A stretch of 64,000 nucleotides of DNA, taken from contig QZDS01000003.1 of NCBI GenBank assembly GCA_009917455.1, positions 225,112-289,111 on the forward strand, in the 5' to 3' direction. Below, piece after piece: positions 1-9,168 of the stretch. Origin of the DNA: a bacterium 1xD8-48. Its GTDB lineage: Bacteria > Bacillota > Clostridia > Lachnospirales > Lachnospiraceae. Each line of letters opens with the position of its first letter. Position 1 is the stretch's first letter. The position numbers and the translations under genes were made by a program. The notes beneath the pieces are model-generated. The model did not search any database and was not told where the DNA came from. It worked only from the letters and a program-made list of their open reading frames with translations.

Positions 1-619
1 CTTCCCCCGTCGAACCGCTTCCCATAAACGGGTCAAAGCAAACTTCGTTTTCCAGCGTGGAACACATGACCAGATGCTCTATCATAGATACCGGTTTTTC
101 AGTCGGGTGCCGTTTTTCTTTTCCTCTCGGCATCCTTTCTTCTATGACCGTTGAACCTAAAAAATGGGACTTCCTGTAATTTCCTTTCCGGTACATCAGG
201 ATAAATTCAGCCCTTTTCGGATAATAAGTAGAGGGTACTGTCATTTTTTTATCCAGCACTAACAGTTCACAGAATTTAAAGTTGCAGTCAACGCAGGCTT
301 TGTGGATAGAAAAAATATTCCGGTCATTGGTCATCACATAAAAATACCGCCTGCTTTTCAATATCCTGTATATTTCCGGTATCCATTCGGTAAAAGGAAT
401 GTTTTTTGTGCTGAACCCGTAATTCCTGAATATCTCACCGCCCTCATAATTCAGCTTCCCGTTTTTCATCCCTCCCCCTGCCAGTTCAAAGGGCGGGTCT
501 GTAAATACCATGTCAACACTGTTATCTTCCATGCTGCCCGCAATCTCCAGAAAATCAGCATAATATAATGTGGCTTTTTCTGTCTTATATACGGCTGCAG
601 CCTCTTTACCCGTTTCCAG
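1..619 (-). CDS. DNA N6-adenine/N4-cytosine methyltransferase of the conjugative element, partial
   Basis: The reading frame enters from the right and leaves the window at base 1, so the C-terminus is missing. The frame reads TLYYADFLEIAG, then a catalytic DPPF motif in VDMVFTDPPFELAGGG, and near the left edge a DPFMGSGSTG motif, which is the AdoMet-binding FxGxG motif of the beta-class DNA methylases. No ATG precedes the conserved N-terminus. A strong ribosome binding site (AGGAGGTG) is followed 7 bases later by CTG at 619, so I infer a CTG start. It follows the radical SAM gene in the same direction and is probably co-transcribed with the virB4 module. Such methylases are common cargo of Tn1549-like elements and are thought to protect the element from host restriction. 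The family call is firm; the start is uncertain. Confidence 0.8.
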   Translation of the reverse strand, partial: METGKEAAAVYKTEKATLYYADFLEIAGSMEDNSVDMVFTDPPFELAGGGMKNGKLNYEGGEIFRNYGFSTKNIPFTEWIPEIYRILKSRRYFYVMTNDRNIFSIHKACVDCNFKFCELLVLDKKMTVPSTYYPKRAEFILMYRKGNYRKSHFLGSTVIEERMPRGKEKRHPTEKPVSMIEHLVMCSTLENEVCFDPFMGSGSTGE

Positions 620-680
620 TCTGCCACCTCCTTCCTGCAAGCATGATATATAGATTTTCTAAACGTCTGTCCTTTCAAAA

Positions 681-1589
681 TCAAACAGCTTTCCTCTTTC
701 TGTACGCAGCCGGGTCATAATCTTTAAAATCCTTCACGGAATAGAACAGCCGTTTATTGTTTACCCATCTCTGCATCTTCCGGGTTTCCTCCGGCGCGGC
801 AGGCTTTTCGTACACCATCACATACGGGTCATACCCCATATCGCGCAGGGTATAAATGCGGTACAAATCCTGCTCATGGGTGCTGCCATAGTTCGTAAGG
901 ACGTAAACACGCCGTTTCCGCTTGTCTTTTACCGTTGTAAGTTCGGAAAATCTCTTAAAATACGGCGTTAGGTCATCCTCCGGATTATCCCATGCAAAGT
1001 GCAGCATTTTTGTTTTTACCTTATTTAATAACGCTGCTTTCTCCGGCGTAATAAGCCGCACGTCAAGCCCCTGCGTAAAATCAACCCTTGCCCTGCTGTC
1101 CGCAAGCTGCCCTAAAAGCCGTTCCCAATCCGGGCAGGCTAAGATATTCGCATCTAAGAGCTTGATTTCTTTTTCGCCGCTCCAAAATTCAGACAGATCC
1201 GCCACCGCCCTTGTCCTTTTCCCCTCCTTCTCGCCGACAATGCAAAACCCGCATCCGCGCGGGCACCCTCTGGAAAGGAACCCGTAAGCTGTCCCCGCAA
1301 ACTGCGGGTACAGCCCATAATCCGGGTGTGCATGTTCTATGGCATCAGGCAGCTTATTGTCAAGCCCATACCCTGTGCCGCCTTTTATGACCTGGTCTGC
1401 TTTTATGTTTCCTTCATAGTCTTTTGAATAGGTGTCCGTGAATACCCTGCTCATATATACAAGGTCATACCGTTTCCTGCCGTCGTACCATTCCACCAGA
1501 TCGCCCCTTGCCTTATGGTAAGCTGACAGCTTCATCAGGCAGAGGTTGGGAAAACGGTGTCCGTCCACATCAATCAGGCCGATCTTCAT
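681..1589 (-). CDS. Radical SAM protein of the conjugative element
   Basis: A 302-residue protein with the CX3CX2C iron-sulfur motif CPRGCGFC near residue 110, which binds the 4Fe-4S cluster used to cleave S-adenosylmethionine. The N-terminus (KIGLIDVDGHRFPNLCLMKL) resembles the B12-binding-like N-terminal region of radical SAM proteins that occur in conjugative elements. Its ATG overlaps the virB4 stop (ATGA), which implies translational coupling to the conjugation ATPase. The substrate is unknown. Position between virB4 and the methylase, in one transcript, suggests that it is a fixed accessory of this ICE family rather than random cargo. The family assignment is strong; no function beyond radical chemistry can be claimed. 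Confidence 0.85.
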   Translation of the reverse strand: MKIGLIDVDGHRFPNLCLMKLSAYHKARGDLVEWYDGRKRYDLVYMSRVFTDTYSKDYEGNIKADQVIKGGTGYGLDNKLPDAIEHAHPDYGLYPQFAGTAYGFLSRGCPRGCGFCIVGEKEGKRTRAVADLSEFWSGEKEIKLLDANILACPDWERLLGQLADSRARVDFTQGLDVRLITPEKAALLNKVKTKMLHFAWDNPEDDLTPYFKRFSELTTVKDKRKRRVYVLTNYGSTHEQDLYRIYTLRDMGYDPYVMVYEKPAAPEETRKMQRWVNNKRLFYSVKDFKDYDPAAYRKRKAV

Positions 1590-1959
1590 TTCACGTCCTC
1601 CGCCAAATCCTCCGGCCTTGTTGTCAGCAGGCGGTACAAATGCGTATCCTTCGGAAAATGGTCGATAAATGGGATAATCACATTCCCATAAAACAAAAGC
1701 CCCTCACCGGCATTGGAATTGGTAACATAAGAAAGCTGGTGAGGGGAAATATTCAGTTGCTTTGCCAAAATCTGCCTGTCTCCTGCGGCCTGGTTGAGCA
1801 TATAGATAAAATCACTGTTCTCAAAAATGTTCTCGATCTCCCGCGAGGAAAGCAGGTCTTTGACGTTCTGGGTGATGCCTGTTGGGACACCGCTCCATTT
1901 TCGGAACCGCTTCCAGATTTCCACGCTGTAAGCTGCTGTCTGTTCCTCCTTCAAGAGAA
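1586..1959 (-). CDS. virB4: virB4 exon 3 (C-terminal part of conjugation ATPase)
   Basis: This piece encodes the last 124 codons of VirB4 including the stop. It starts with LLKEEQTAAYSVEIWKRFR and contains NVKDLLSSREIENIFENSDF and ISPHQLSYVT, all typical of the C-terminal ATPase lobe of Tn916/Tn1549 VirB4 (TraE) proteins. It lacks a start codon of its own and is separated from the Walker B coding region by the group II intron at 1960-4753. Joining base 4754 to base 1959 restores the reading IDEFHLLLKEEQ with no lost or added base. The stop overlaps the start of the radical SAM gene. Confidence 0.9.
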
Positions 1960-2009
1960 ATAGCGATAGGTAATCCTTTGATGTTATCTCCGGATTTTCC
2001 CCCGCTCTA

Positions 2010-2043
2010 AACCGGACGTGAACCCTTTCGATTCATCCGGCTT
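2010..2043 (-). ncRNA. Domain V of group II intron 2
   Basis: A 34-nt hairpin starting AAGCCGGATGAATCG, with a GAAA tetraloop and closing with CACGTCCGGTT on the minus strand. It carries the AGC catalytic triad near its 5' end and the two-nucleotide bulge region expected of the group II catalytic core. It lies between the maturase stop and the 3' splice site, which is the canonical position. Confidence 0.8.
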
Positions 2044-2055
2044 GCCATCAAGGTC

Positions 2056-3981
2056 TTAGATTGCGTTACATTTCAGACAACTCTCAACTTTTGCAAGGCT
2101 TCTAAATTTCTCCAGCTTCTTCAACTGTTTGGCATCAAGGTTCAGTTTTTCAAGGTATTTCCTGATTGTTTCCGGGTTTGTTGCGTGTATCAGGCGGTGG
2201 ACATCTTCACTGACGATAGCCAGATTCTTATATTCGTCCGTTCCTCCAAGATATTTCGGTAACTTGTGGTGGCAGTGGATTTCATTTCTTTCAAGTTTCC
2301 TGCCAGTTACCGCACATTTTCCGTATTGGGCGCAATAAAGCGATATGCGGTTATCATTGTAAGCCGCTGTCCGGTATGGGATTGGGTTACGCATGAGATA
2401 GTGCATGATACCTGTATCTATGCTTTTCCCCAGCATTTTGTGGACTGCCTCACGTCCTTCCGGCGTGTAGCTGTTGGTTATGCACCGCTTCATCATGGGA
2501 TTCCTGTGTTTTACATACCCAATCGGTGCAAGCGCATATCCCCGGACAAATTTTAGCTGTTCGCTATCGCCATAACGCTCCTTAATATAATCAGGAATTA
2601 CATATCCAAGTTTTCGCTTTCTTACCTGTTTTACAGTTTTCAGACGCTTTTTCAACCTCGCGTTCAGGCTCTTATGGACTGAAAAGGCCAGTGTATGGAA
2701 GTCATGGCAGATAAAAGTTGCCATGCTGTAATAATTGTGGACACCTATAACGTAGGAATTAAAACGGGCTACCGCCGCATGTTCCGCACGTTTTCCGTGT
2801 CCGGGAAATTCAATGTCGTGTATCAGCCTTTTCATATCTGATTTGATTTTATCAAGTGACTTCTCCCTGATATGGCTCTCCACTACATATTTGGGGCTGT
2901 GTTCACTGCCGTGGTTTGTCGCCTTAATACGCAAACCGAGAAACTCCGAATATGTCTCTTTCAGGTTTACGATTTTGGATTTTTCCGGGCTTATGGAAAG
3001 CCCCAGCCGGCCCTTTAGCCAGCCCTCCACCGCATAAAACAGTTTCTGTGCCTGCTGGTAACTTTTCGCAAACAGCTTAAAATCATCAGCATACCGTACA
3101 CATGTAACTTCTTTCAGCCGTGTGTAGTCCCGGAGCATTTTATATTTATTCCCTTTGTTTTCCGTCCCGTTGTAATTCGTCCCGGTAGCATACTTCTTCC
3201 GGGTGGGGAAGTCCTCCCACTGGCTGGCTATCCACCAGTCCAGCTCATTCAGCACGATATTGGACAGGAGCGGCGAGATAATGCCGCCCTGCGGCGTGCC
3301 TTTCTCCGGGAAGCCTATCCCCGCAACCTCCGCTTTCAGCATTGCCGATATGATACTCAGCAGCTTTTTGTCACGGATTCCCATTGCCCACATCTGTTTT
3401 AACAGCTTGCCGTGGTTTACATTGTCGAAAAATCCTTTGATGTCGATATCCACAACATAATAATAATGCGATAGCTGTATGTTCTTATAAACCAGCGCAA
3501 CAGCGTGTTCCTGGCTTCTGTTTGGGCGGAACCCATAACTGTGGTCATGGAACTTTGCTTCGCAGATTGGTTCAAGAACCTGTAGCACGCATTGCTGTAT
3601 CAGGCGGTCGAGTATAGTGGGTATCCCAAGCGGACGCTTTTTCGTTGGGTCACTGCCTTTTGGGATTTCTACACGCAGGACGCTTTGCGGCTCATACCAG
3701 CCCAGCTTTTTCTGAACCAGCGCAACCAGCTTTTCATCAGGGAGATTCTCTAAATCCTTGATTGTCCTTCCGTCCGTGCCAGCGGTCTTGCTCCCGTGGT
3801 TTGCCTTGATGTTGCGGTATGCCAGCCTTATATTCTCCGGCAGGGTAATAACCTCTACGAGATGTTTGAATACCCGTCCTTTCTGGCTGTCGGCATACAG
3901 CTTGTCCTGGATTCCCTGGAAGTCGTAATACTCCGCATGGCGCAGCTTTGATTTCTTCTTTGCCTTGTCTTTTGTTGCCAT
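2056..3981 (-). CDS. ltrA: Group II intron reverse transcriptase/maturase with HNH endonuclease
   Basis: A 641-residue intron-encoded protein. The reverse transcriptase domain spans roughly residues 55-360, with RPLGIPTILDRLIQQ, the GTPQGGIISPLLSNI block and the catalytic RYADDF near residue 300. A maturase (domain X) region follows, and the C-terminus holds an HNH nuclease (CAVTGRKL, then CHHKLPKYLGG and an H near residue 600) with the paired histidines intact. It should help the intron RNA fold and splice, and copy itself into DNA by target-primed reverse transcription. It lies wholly within the intron in virB4 and reads in the same direction. It is clearly distinct in sequence from the protein of the other intron, so the two introns were acquired independently. 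It has all visible catalytic residues and may be active. Confidence 0.95.
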   Translation of the reverse strand: MATKDKAKKKSKLRHAEYYDFQGIQDKLYADSQKGRVFKHLVEVITLPENIRLAYRNIKANHGSKTAGTDGRTIKDLENLPDEKLVALVQKKLGWYEPQSVLRVEIPKGSDPTKKRPLGIPTILDRLIQQCVLQVLEPICEAKFHDHSYGFRPNRSQEHAVALVYKNIQLSHYYYVVDIDIKGFFDNVNHGKLLKQMWAMGIRDKKLLSIISAMLKAEVAGIGFPEKGTPQGGIISPLLSNIVLNELDWWIASQWEDFPTRKKYATGTNYNGTENKGNKYKMLRDYTRLKEVTCVRYADDFKLFAKSYQQAQKLFYAVEGWLKGRLGLSISPEKSKIVNLKETYSEFLGLRIKATNHGSEHSPKYVVESHIREKSLDKIKSDMKRLIHDIEFPGHGKRAEHAAVARFNSYVIGVHNYYSMATFICHDFHTLAFSVHKSLNARLKKRLKTVKQVRKRKLGYVIPDYIKERYGDSEQLKFVRGYALAPIGYVKHRNPMMKRCITNSYTPEGREAVHKMLGKSIDTGIMHYLMRNPIPYRTAAYNDNRISLYCAQYGKCAVTGRKLERNEIHCHHKLPKYLGGTDEYKNLAIVSEDVHRLIHATNPETIRKYLEKLNLDAKQLKKLEKFRSLAKVESCLKCNAI

Positions 3982-4753
3982 AGTCGGCCTTCTTTCCTTA
4001 GTGGATTTGGCCTTTCTTAGTCCTACCCGAACCTATGGAGTTTGTCTGTAACATAATTATTTCTTGCAATCTTACCCTGACTACAGCCCTTCCCTCCACC
4101 GCTTACTTTTTTCACGGCTTCACAGGTAACATGGCTGCTGTTTCCTCCCCGGTTAAGGAAAGTTATACCGCACCCCCGGTAAGTGGTGACACGGCTTTCC
4201 CTTCCAGCGCTTCCCTGCCCGCAATGGCTCCACGCCGGGGAATTTCCACGTTCCAATACTCCTATCCTTAATTTCAACCGCACTTAGGTTTCCCTTTAAG
4301 CCTGTGTGCTGGGCGGTGCCTGTAACACCGCAGGGTGGTTCCTATTCACCAATCGTACTTTACCCCACACACGCCGCACTTGCGGCAGCGGCCTTTCTGA
4401 CCGCTCGAATTTTAGACTTGTACATTCAGGATTTTGTCAGCATTAAGCATACTCGCCATATGCGGTTATGAACCCCCGGCCTATCACCCACGGCCACCTC
4501 TGGCTCGTCTTTGCCCTACCGTCTTTTACCTCGTGTAAGGCGGGTGTGTCCAGCCGACTTCAGCGTGCTGTGTCAGTTGCAGGGATTGCGCCCCGTTTCC
4601 TCCAACGCAGTATCAGGGGGAGCGTTTCAGGGCGTTACCCCTTCATTCCACTCCTCGGAGTATCAGTTAGGAAGGCTGTGCCTTTCCGTCACTTTTACCT
4701 CTTTGCAGGATTTCTCCCACGCAGAGTTTATATGCGACAACGTGTCGCTACAC

Positions 4754-5291
4754 GGTGGAATTCATCAATATAGAGCCGTGTAGCCTTATGGATTTCCCGG
4801 TTCACAGTAACGCGCCCCCAGACCTGATCCTGTACCACCAGCATCCCCAGCTTTTTAAGCTGTTTTCCCAATTCCTTAATGTCATAGCAGACAATACGCG
4901 ACTGTATATCCACATTTGTCCTATGGTTAAAGACGCTCAAGGAGCCTGTGACATAGATCGCCATGCAGTCCACCACATGCCGCGCCTTGTCTCCCCCATA
5001 CTTCTGGATTTCCTCATACAAGTCCTGCAAGATCGGCATTTTCTCCGGGCACGGGTCGTCAAAAAAGCGGTGGTACACCCTGCGCAGGCACTGGTCGATG
5101 ATACTCTTTTCGTCCGGTTCCACCTTCCCCATCATCAGTTCCATCAGCGATAAAATAAAATCGCTCTTTAAGATCAGCGGGTCGTCATCCTCACTGTAAT
5201 TCAGGTTGATGTCCATCGGGTTAATGTACTGCGAGGACGCAGGGGAAACCTTAATCACCTGCCCGCCCAGCGCCGTCACAAGGGGCGAATA
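4754..5291 (-). CDS. virB4: virB4 exon 2 (central ATPase part)
   Basis: This 538-nt segment encodes YSPLVTALGGQVIKVSP, INPMDINLNYSEDDDP, IVCYDIKELGKQLKKLGML and RLYIDEFH, all landmarks of the VirB4 ATPase core downstream of Walker A. It has no start or stop of its own: open reading on either side runs into intron sequence. The right end joins exon 1 after DPEAE to give DPEAEYSPLV, which matches the usual DPEAEYFPLV of the family. The left end carries one extra base (C), which pairs with the two leading bases of exon 3 to make a Leu codon. The Walker B motif (IDEF) ends three codons before intron 2. Confidence 0.9.
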
Positions 5292-5332
5292 GTCGGCTAA
5301 GTCGGGGCGATTGCTCGCCCTTTCTCGCCTAA

Positions 5333-5366
5333 GAACCGTACATGAGCGTTTCCACTCATACGGCTC
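5333..5366 (-). ncRNA. Domain V of group II intron 1
   Basis: A 34-nt hairpin on the minus strand: GAGCCGTATGAGTGG, GAAA-type tetraloop region, then CTCATGTACGGTTC. It carries the AGC triad and is almost a textbook bacterial group II domain V. It sits between the maturase stop at 5377 and the 3' splice site at 5292. Confidence 0.88.
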
Positions 5367-5376
5367 AAGCATTTCA

Positions 5377-7056
5377 TCACTCTTTCGAGCGGCTCTCAAG
5401 ATAGATTCGTTGGCAGTCAGCATGAACATACGCCATGTTAGCCACTTCCTCCTTGCCACCGCAGGACTTTGGTACTTTAAAGAAAATTTCCCTCTCGTCC
5501 GAAATATCCAGTGGCATTCCACAGTGATAGCAACAGCCATTTTGATTCTTCCAGATTAGTTTGAATCTTCCTGAAAGTTTCTTCATTCCCTGATTAAACT
5601 TGCGTTGCTTGAAATACTCCGTATCAAGGAACGGATTGGCTGCTTCCCTTACTTTTGTATGACGGACAATCGGCGTATGGTCTACCCGTATCAGCTCTTT
5701 TGTGTCCGTAGAGAATACCCAATTCTGGTTGCCCCTGCGGTGCCAATACTTTGTGGAAACCCACCATTGCCCTTTCTTCGGATGCCGTCTTTTCGCCCAT
5801 CTCCACAATAACTCATAGAGAATATAGTCCAGATGTGCAAACGCTTCTGCCGCACACACAGACTGGTGGTAATTCGTCCATCCTCGGATTTGTTGGTTCA
5901 GTTTCATAATCAGCACATCCTGATTCCATGCTTTCCCACGTTTCAGTATCGTGTCAGATAAATTCCTCACGATTGCCTGTATGGATTTCTTTGACGGCTT
6001 CACAATCAGCTTTCCCTTGAATTTTCGGAATGTCCAGCCTAACATATCGAATCCGTCGTTGATGTGGGTAATCACCGTCTTTTCTTCTGACAGTTCCAGC
6101 CCCCGTGTTTTCAGAAATTCACGGATTAACCCTTTGGCTTCCTCCGCAATCTCTTTTGTTGCCGCCGTGACTATAAAATCATCAGCATAACGCACAAGGT
6201 TGACTTTGCTCTTGTTGTGGACAAAGGCGCTCACTTTCCCCTTTGCACTTAAGTCAAAGCGGTTTATGAGTATTTCCTGCATACCGTCCAGTGCCATGTT
6301 CGCAAGAATCGGCGAGATAACGCCGCCTTGCGGAGTGCCGTCCTCTGTCGGGAACAGCTCACCTTTGAAAATAAATCCTGCTTTCAGGAATTGTTTCAAG
6401 ATAGATTTGTCCATAGGGATATTCTCTATCAGCCATTCATGGCTGATGTTGTCAAAACATCCTTTGATGTCGCCCTCTAAAACCCATTCGGGCGATACTT
6501 TGCGTGACAGTGCCGCAAAAATATATTCGCAAGCGTCCTGACAGCACCGCCCTTTTCTGAAACCAAATGATTTCATGTCGGCGGTTGTTTCTGCCACTGG
6601 CTCTAATGCAAGAGCGTACAACGCCTGCATTGCCCTGTCATACATAGTTGGAATCCCTAACGGACGTTTCTTTTTCTTATCTTTCTTCTCAATATAGACA
6701 CGTCTTAACGGTTTTGCTTTGTAGCCTTTGTCTGTCAATGACATGACAGCCCTCATCTTCATTGCAGGCGTTGACCAGATTTCTCCGTCCACCCCTGCGG
6801 TTTTCTTTCCTTTGTTTGTGGTCACACGCCTTACGGCGAGTGCTTTTGCATAGAACGAGTGCGCCAGTAGATACTGAAGCCGCTTCACTGTGTTCCATTT
6901 CTTTTCCTGAGTTGCCTTGACAATCCTGACTTGCAGCCTATTAACTTCCTGCTCCGCTTTCTTCCAGTCGATAGTTTTCCACTGCATGGAAAGCCGCTTG
7001 CTGTCCGATAATCTCTCAGAAACTGGCGTTTCCGTCGTTGAATTATTACCGTTCAT
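5377..7056 (-). CDS. ltrA: Group II intron reverse transcriptase/maturase, degenerate HNH
   Basis: An intron-encoded protein of 559 residues from the ATG at 7056, which I prefer because GGAGGT lies 6 bases upstream; an in-frame ATG at 7080 lacks such a site. It has an N-terminal RT0-like segment, KRPLGIPTMYDRAMQAL, DGTPQGGVISPILANMAL, and the catalytic RYADDF, followed by a maturase domain with GWTNYHQ. The C-terminus has the zinc-type cysteines of an HNH domain (CCYHCGMPL and a late HADC), but the usual HH pair is replaced by FF in REIFFKVPKSCGG. The endonuclease is therefore probably inactive, while RT and maturase functions look intact. It lies in domain IV of the intron, sense with virB4. 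Confidence 0.93.
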   Translation of the reverse strand: MNGNNSTTETPVSERLSDSKRLSMQWKTIDWKKAEQEVNRLQVRIVKATQEKKWNTVKRLQYLLAHSFYAKALAVRRVTTNKGKKTAGVDGEIWSTPAMKMRAVMSLTDKGYKAKPLRRVYIEKKDKKKKRPLGIPTMYDRAMQALYALALEPVAETTADMKSFGFRKGRCCQDACEYIFAALSRKVSPEWVLEGDIKGCFDNISHEWLIENIPMDKSILKQFLKAGFIFKGELFPTEDGTPQGGVISPILANMALDGMQEILINRFDLSAKGKVSAFVHNKSKVNLVRYADDFIVTAATKEIAEEAKGLIREFLKTRGLELSEEKTVITHINDGFDMLGWTFRKFKGKLIVKPSKKSIQAIVRNLSDTILKRGKAWNQDVLIMKLNQQIRGWTNYHQSVCAAEAFAHLDYILYELLWRWAKRRHPKKGQWWVSTKYWHRRGNQNWVFSTDTKELIRVDHTPIVRHTKVREAANPFLDTEYFKQRKFNQGMKKLSGRFKLIWKNQNGCCYHCGMPLDISDEREIFFKVPKSCGGKEEVANMAYVHADCQRIYLESRSKE

Positions 7057-7608
7057 AGGTTTACCTCCATTCTTTGCCATGAAATACCGTGGGATAAGTC
7101 TGCACCCTTTCGGGTCAGGGCAAATCTTGAACCCCTATGCCCCGCCATTACAGCAGAGCCGTTCGCTTTTTATCCCGTTCCTCTACCCTCTGTGCCATTT
7201 CTCTGCCTTACGGCTTCGATACCTTAAATATAAGGAACACATAGGGCTTACCAAGTTCCGCATAATAAATAATTGTGAATGCCTTAGACGCCATCTTTGA
7301 GCCGGGAGGAATCACGTCCATTTGTTACGGTGTTGAGAAAGTCACCGCAACCACCTCCGCACCTTTTTGGTGTAAGTGTATCAGCCTTATTTCACTTATT
7401 CCCTGTAACGACTCTTACAATGGTTCACATTACATTCGTCATAGCACTCTTATCCTAACAGTATGCCCGACTTAGGCTGTCAGGTTTCCCATATTGTCCC
7501 ACAAGCTTTCTACCTGAACGTTACCATTCACGCAGATTGTGGTAGGATTACCCCAAATGGATAGGGTAGCTGACGACCAGCAATTTATTATGCGACTTCT
7601 TGTCGCAC

Positions 7609-9168
7609 CTCCGCCTCCGGGTCAATGATCGCTATATCGTCCGTCGTAATCAGGAAAGCATTTGTGATCTCCCTTTTTGCGGAAAAAGACTTGCCCGCAC
7701 CGGGCGTTCCGAGTATCAGCCCGTTAGGGTTTTTCAGCTTTTTCCTGTCACACATGATAAGGTTATTACTGAGTGCATTTACCCCGTAATAAAGGGCTTC
7801 CCCGCTCTGGAACAGTTCCTGTGTCGTAAACGGGACGAAGATTGCGGTGCTGCTTGTGGTAAGCCCCCTTTGTATCTCCACCTGGTTCACGCCAAGCGGG
7901 AGCGTTGACACAAAGCCCTGCTCCTGCTGGTAAGAAAGGCGTCTTAGGGCACAGTTATATTTCTGCGCGATCCCCGCTGTCTGGAACACATTGTTTTCCA
8001 GCTTCTGCCGTTTGTCCGCCAGATTCATCACAAGGATTGTGACTAAAAACATACGCTCATTCCTGCTCTGCAAATCTTCTAACAGCGTCTTTGCCTCATT
8101 GCCGTATGTTGCCAGGTCGGACGGGATGATATCCATATCGTACCCTGCGCGTACTGCTTTCTTTTGTTCCTCGATCTTCATCTTATCAATATCCGTCAGC
8201 TTGCGTTTGATGGTCTTGATCGCCGCGCTCTGGTCGATGGACTGGATATGCAGCGTCACCACCATGCCGTTCTCCAGATCAAGGAAATCCGCCAGCATAC
8301 GGTCAGTCAGTTCCGGCGCTAAAATCTGGATAAAAGAAGCTGCCCCGTAAGTCCGCCCCACTTTAAAATACTGCCCATTCTGGAAGGTGAAGCTGTCCGG
8401 CGCAATAAAATCTTTACTGGAAAGCCCTGTCTGCCAGATCGCATCCCACGAAAAGTGAAATTTCCTCTCCCCGGCCGGGTGGAACATCTGGTGCAGGATA
8501 GAGAGGCGCTCATAACCATCCAAAGTTTTCGCCTTTACCCCAAGCACCTTAAAATTAGCCATAATATCGGCTTCGATCCGCTCCAGACGCGTCTTTGCAG
8601 CTTTCAGGTTCTCAGCTTCCACACCGAAGGTGATATATTTTGTCTTTGTCAGCCCGTTGTTGCCCCGTGAAAGCTGTCCCCGCAGCATCCCGACGTATTC
8701 ACGCCTGATCTGGTTAAACTTATCCTCCTGCTCCGGTATGTCGATAGACTTCCTGAAGCGCTCCATATCCGCCCTCTGGTTCAAAAAGGAAAGCTGGAAA
8801 CGGATGGAGGAATCAAAGTAGTTGAGAAAATCGCACCAGTTCTCAAAAATGATGTTCTTATCCTCGTTCTGGGCAAGCTGATAGTTGATGTCAAAAAACT
8901 CCACCTGCTTTGTAAAGTAATGCCCGTCCACATCACAGATGCCGTCCCGGTGCATCTCCCGGTAAGGGATCGTCTCCTGCGCGGATTTCGGGATTTTCCC
9001 ATCCCGCTTTGCTTTCTTCACGGCGGCGGCAAGCCTCTTTTTTTCCTGCTTTGTAAGTTTCGCCTCCGGCATGAGCCTTATCGCCTTTAAATCCTCCTTA
9101 TCCTTTTTGTACTGGTTTTTTGCGGCCTGCAGGTTTCTTTCCTGCCTTGCCTGTTTCTTTGTTTTCAA
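7609..9168 (-). CDS. virB4: virB4 exon 1 (N-terminal domain and Walker A of conjugation ATPase)
   Basis: This 520-codon exon encodes the N-terminal part of the VirB4/TraE ATPase that powers assembly and substrate transfer of the mating channel at the membrane. It includes ICDVDGHYFTKQVEFFDINYQLAQ, the Walker A motif GTPGAGKS and ends with IAIIDPEAE at the intron 1 junction. I place the start at a TTG at 9168 because AAGGAGG lies 9 bases upstream and the protein then begins as in relatives (KTKKQARQERNLQ); ATGs at 9222 and 9216 are alternatives. It overlaps prgI by about 70 bases. The three exons sum to 2,472 nt, or 823 residues, the usual family size. Without splicing this product would stop about 5 codons after the junction. 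Confidence 0.92.

Larger units (their letters stand above)
1960..4753 (-). mobile_element. Group II intron 2 inside virB4 (2,794 nt)
   Basis: On the minus strand the intron begins with GTGTAGCGACACG at 4753 and ends with CGCTAT at 1960, fitting the group II 5' GUGYG-like and 3' AY rules, with the first bases slightly off consensus. Bases 3982-4753 have no credible gene and should be the structured domains I-III. The encoded reverse transcriptase occupies domain IV. Domain V lies at 2010-2043 and domain VI between it and the 3' end. The boundary was set by protein continuity of VirB4 as well as by the ends: exon 2 finishes with GAATTCCACC and exon 3 resumes with TTCTCTTG, giving F-H-L-L-L. The site lies within the Walker B codons. 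Confidence 0.9.
5292..7608 (-). mobile_element. Group II intron 1 inside virB4 (2,317 nt)
   Basis: The intron begins with the classical GTGCGACAAGAAGTCGC at 7608 on the minus strand and ends with TTAGCCGAC at 5292. Bases 7057-7608 hold no gene and form the 5' structured domains; the reverse transcriptase is at 5377-7056 and domain V at 5333-5366. Excision joins GAG (Glu) of exon 1 to TAT (Tyr) of exon 2 in phase 0. The 5' end, the domain V hairpin and the exact protein continuity agree, so the ends are well supported. Confidence 0.93.

Noticed and set aside
4023..4783. Short open frames in the 5' part of intron 2
   Set aside because: This stretch is the structured intron RNA; the frames have no ribosome binding sites or known domains.
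4728..5540. The 270-codon frame taken as a separate gene
   Set aside because: Only 4754-5291 matches VirB4; the ends run into intron sequence, so it is an exon and not an independent protein.
2056..7056. Reverse transcriptases as parts of retrons or diversity-generating elements
   Set aside because: Both proteins have maturase and HNH regions, lie within bounded group II introns with domain V, and no template/variable repeat pair was seen.
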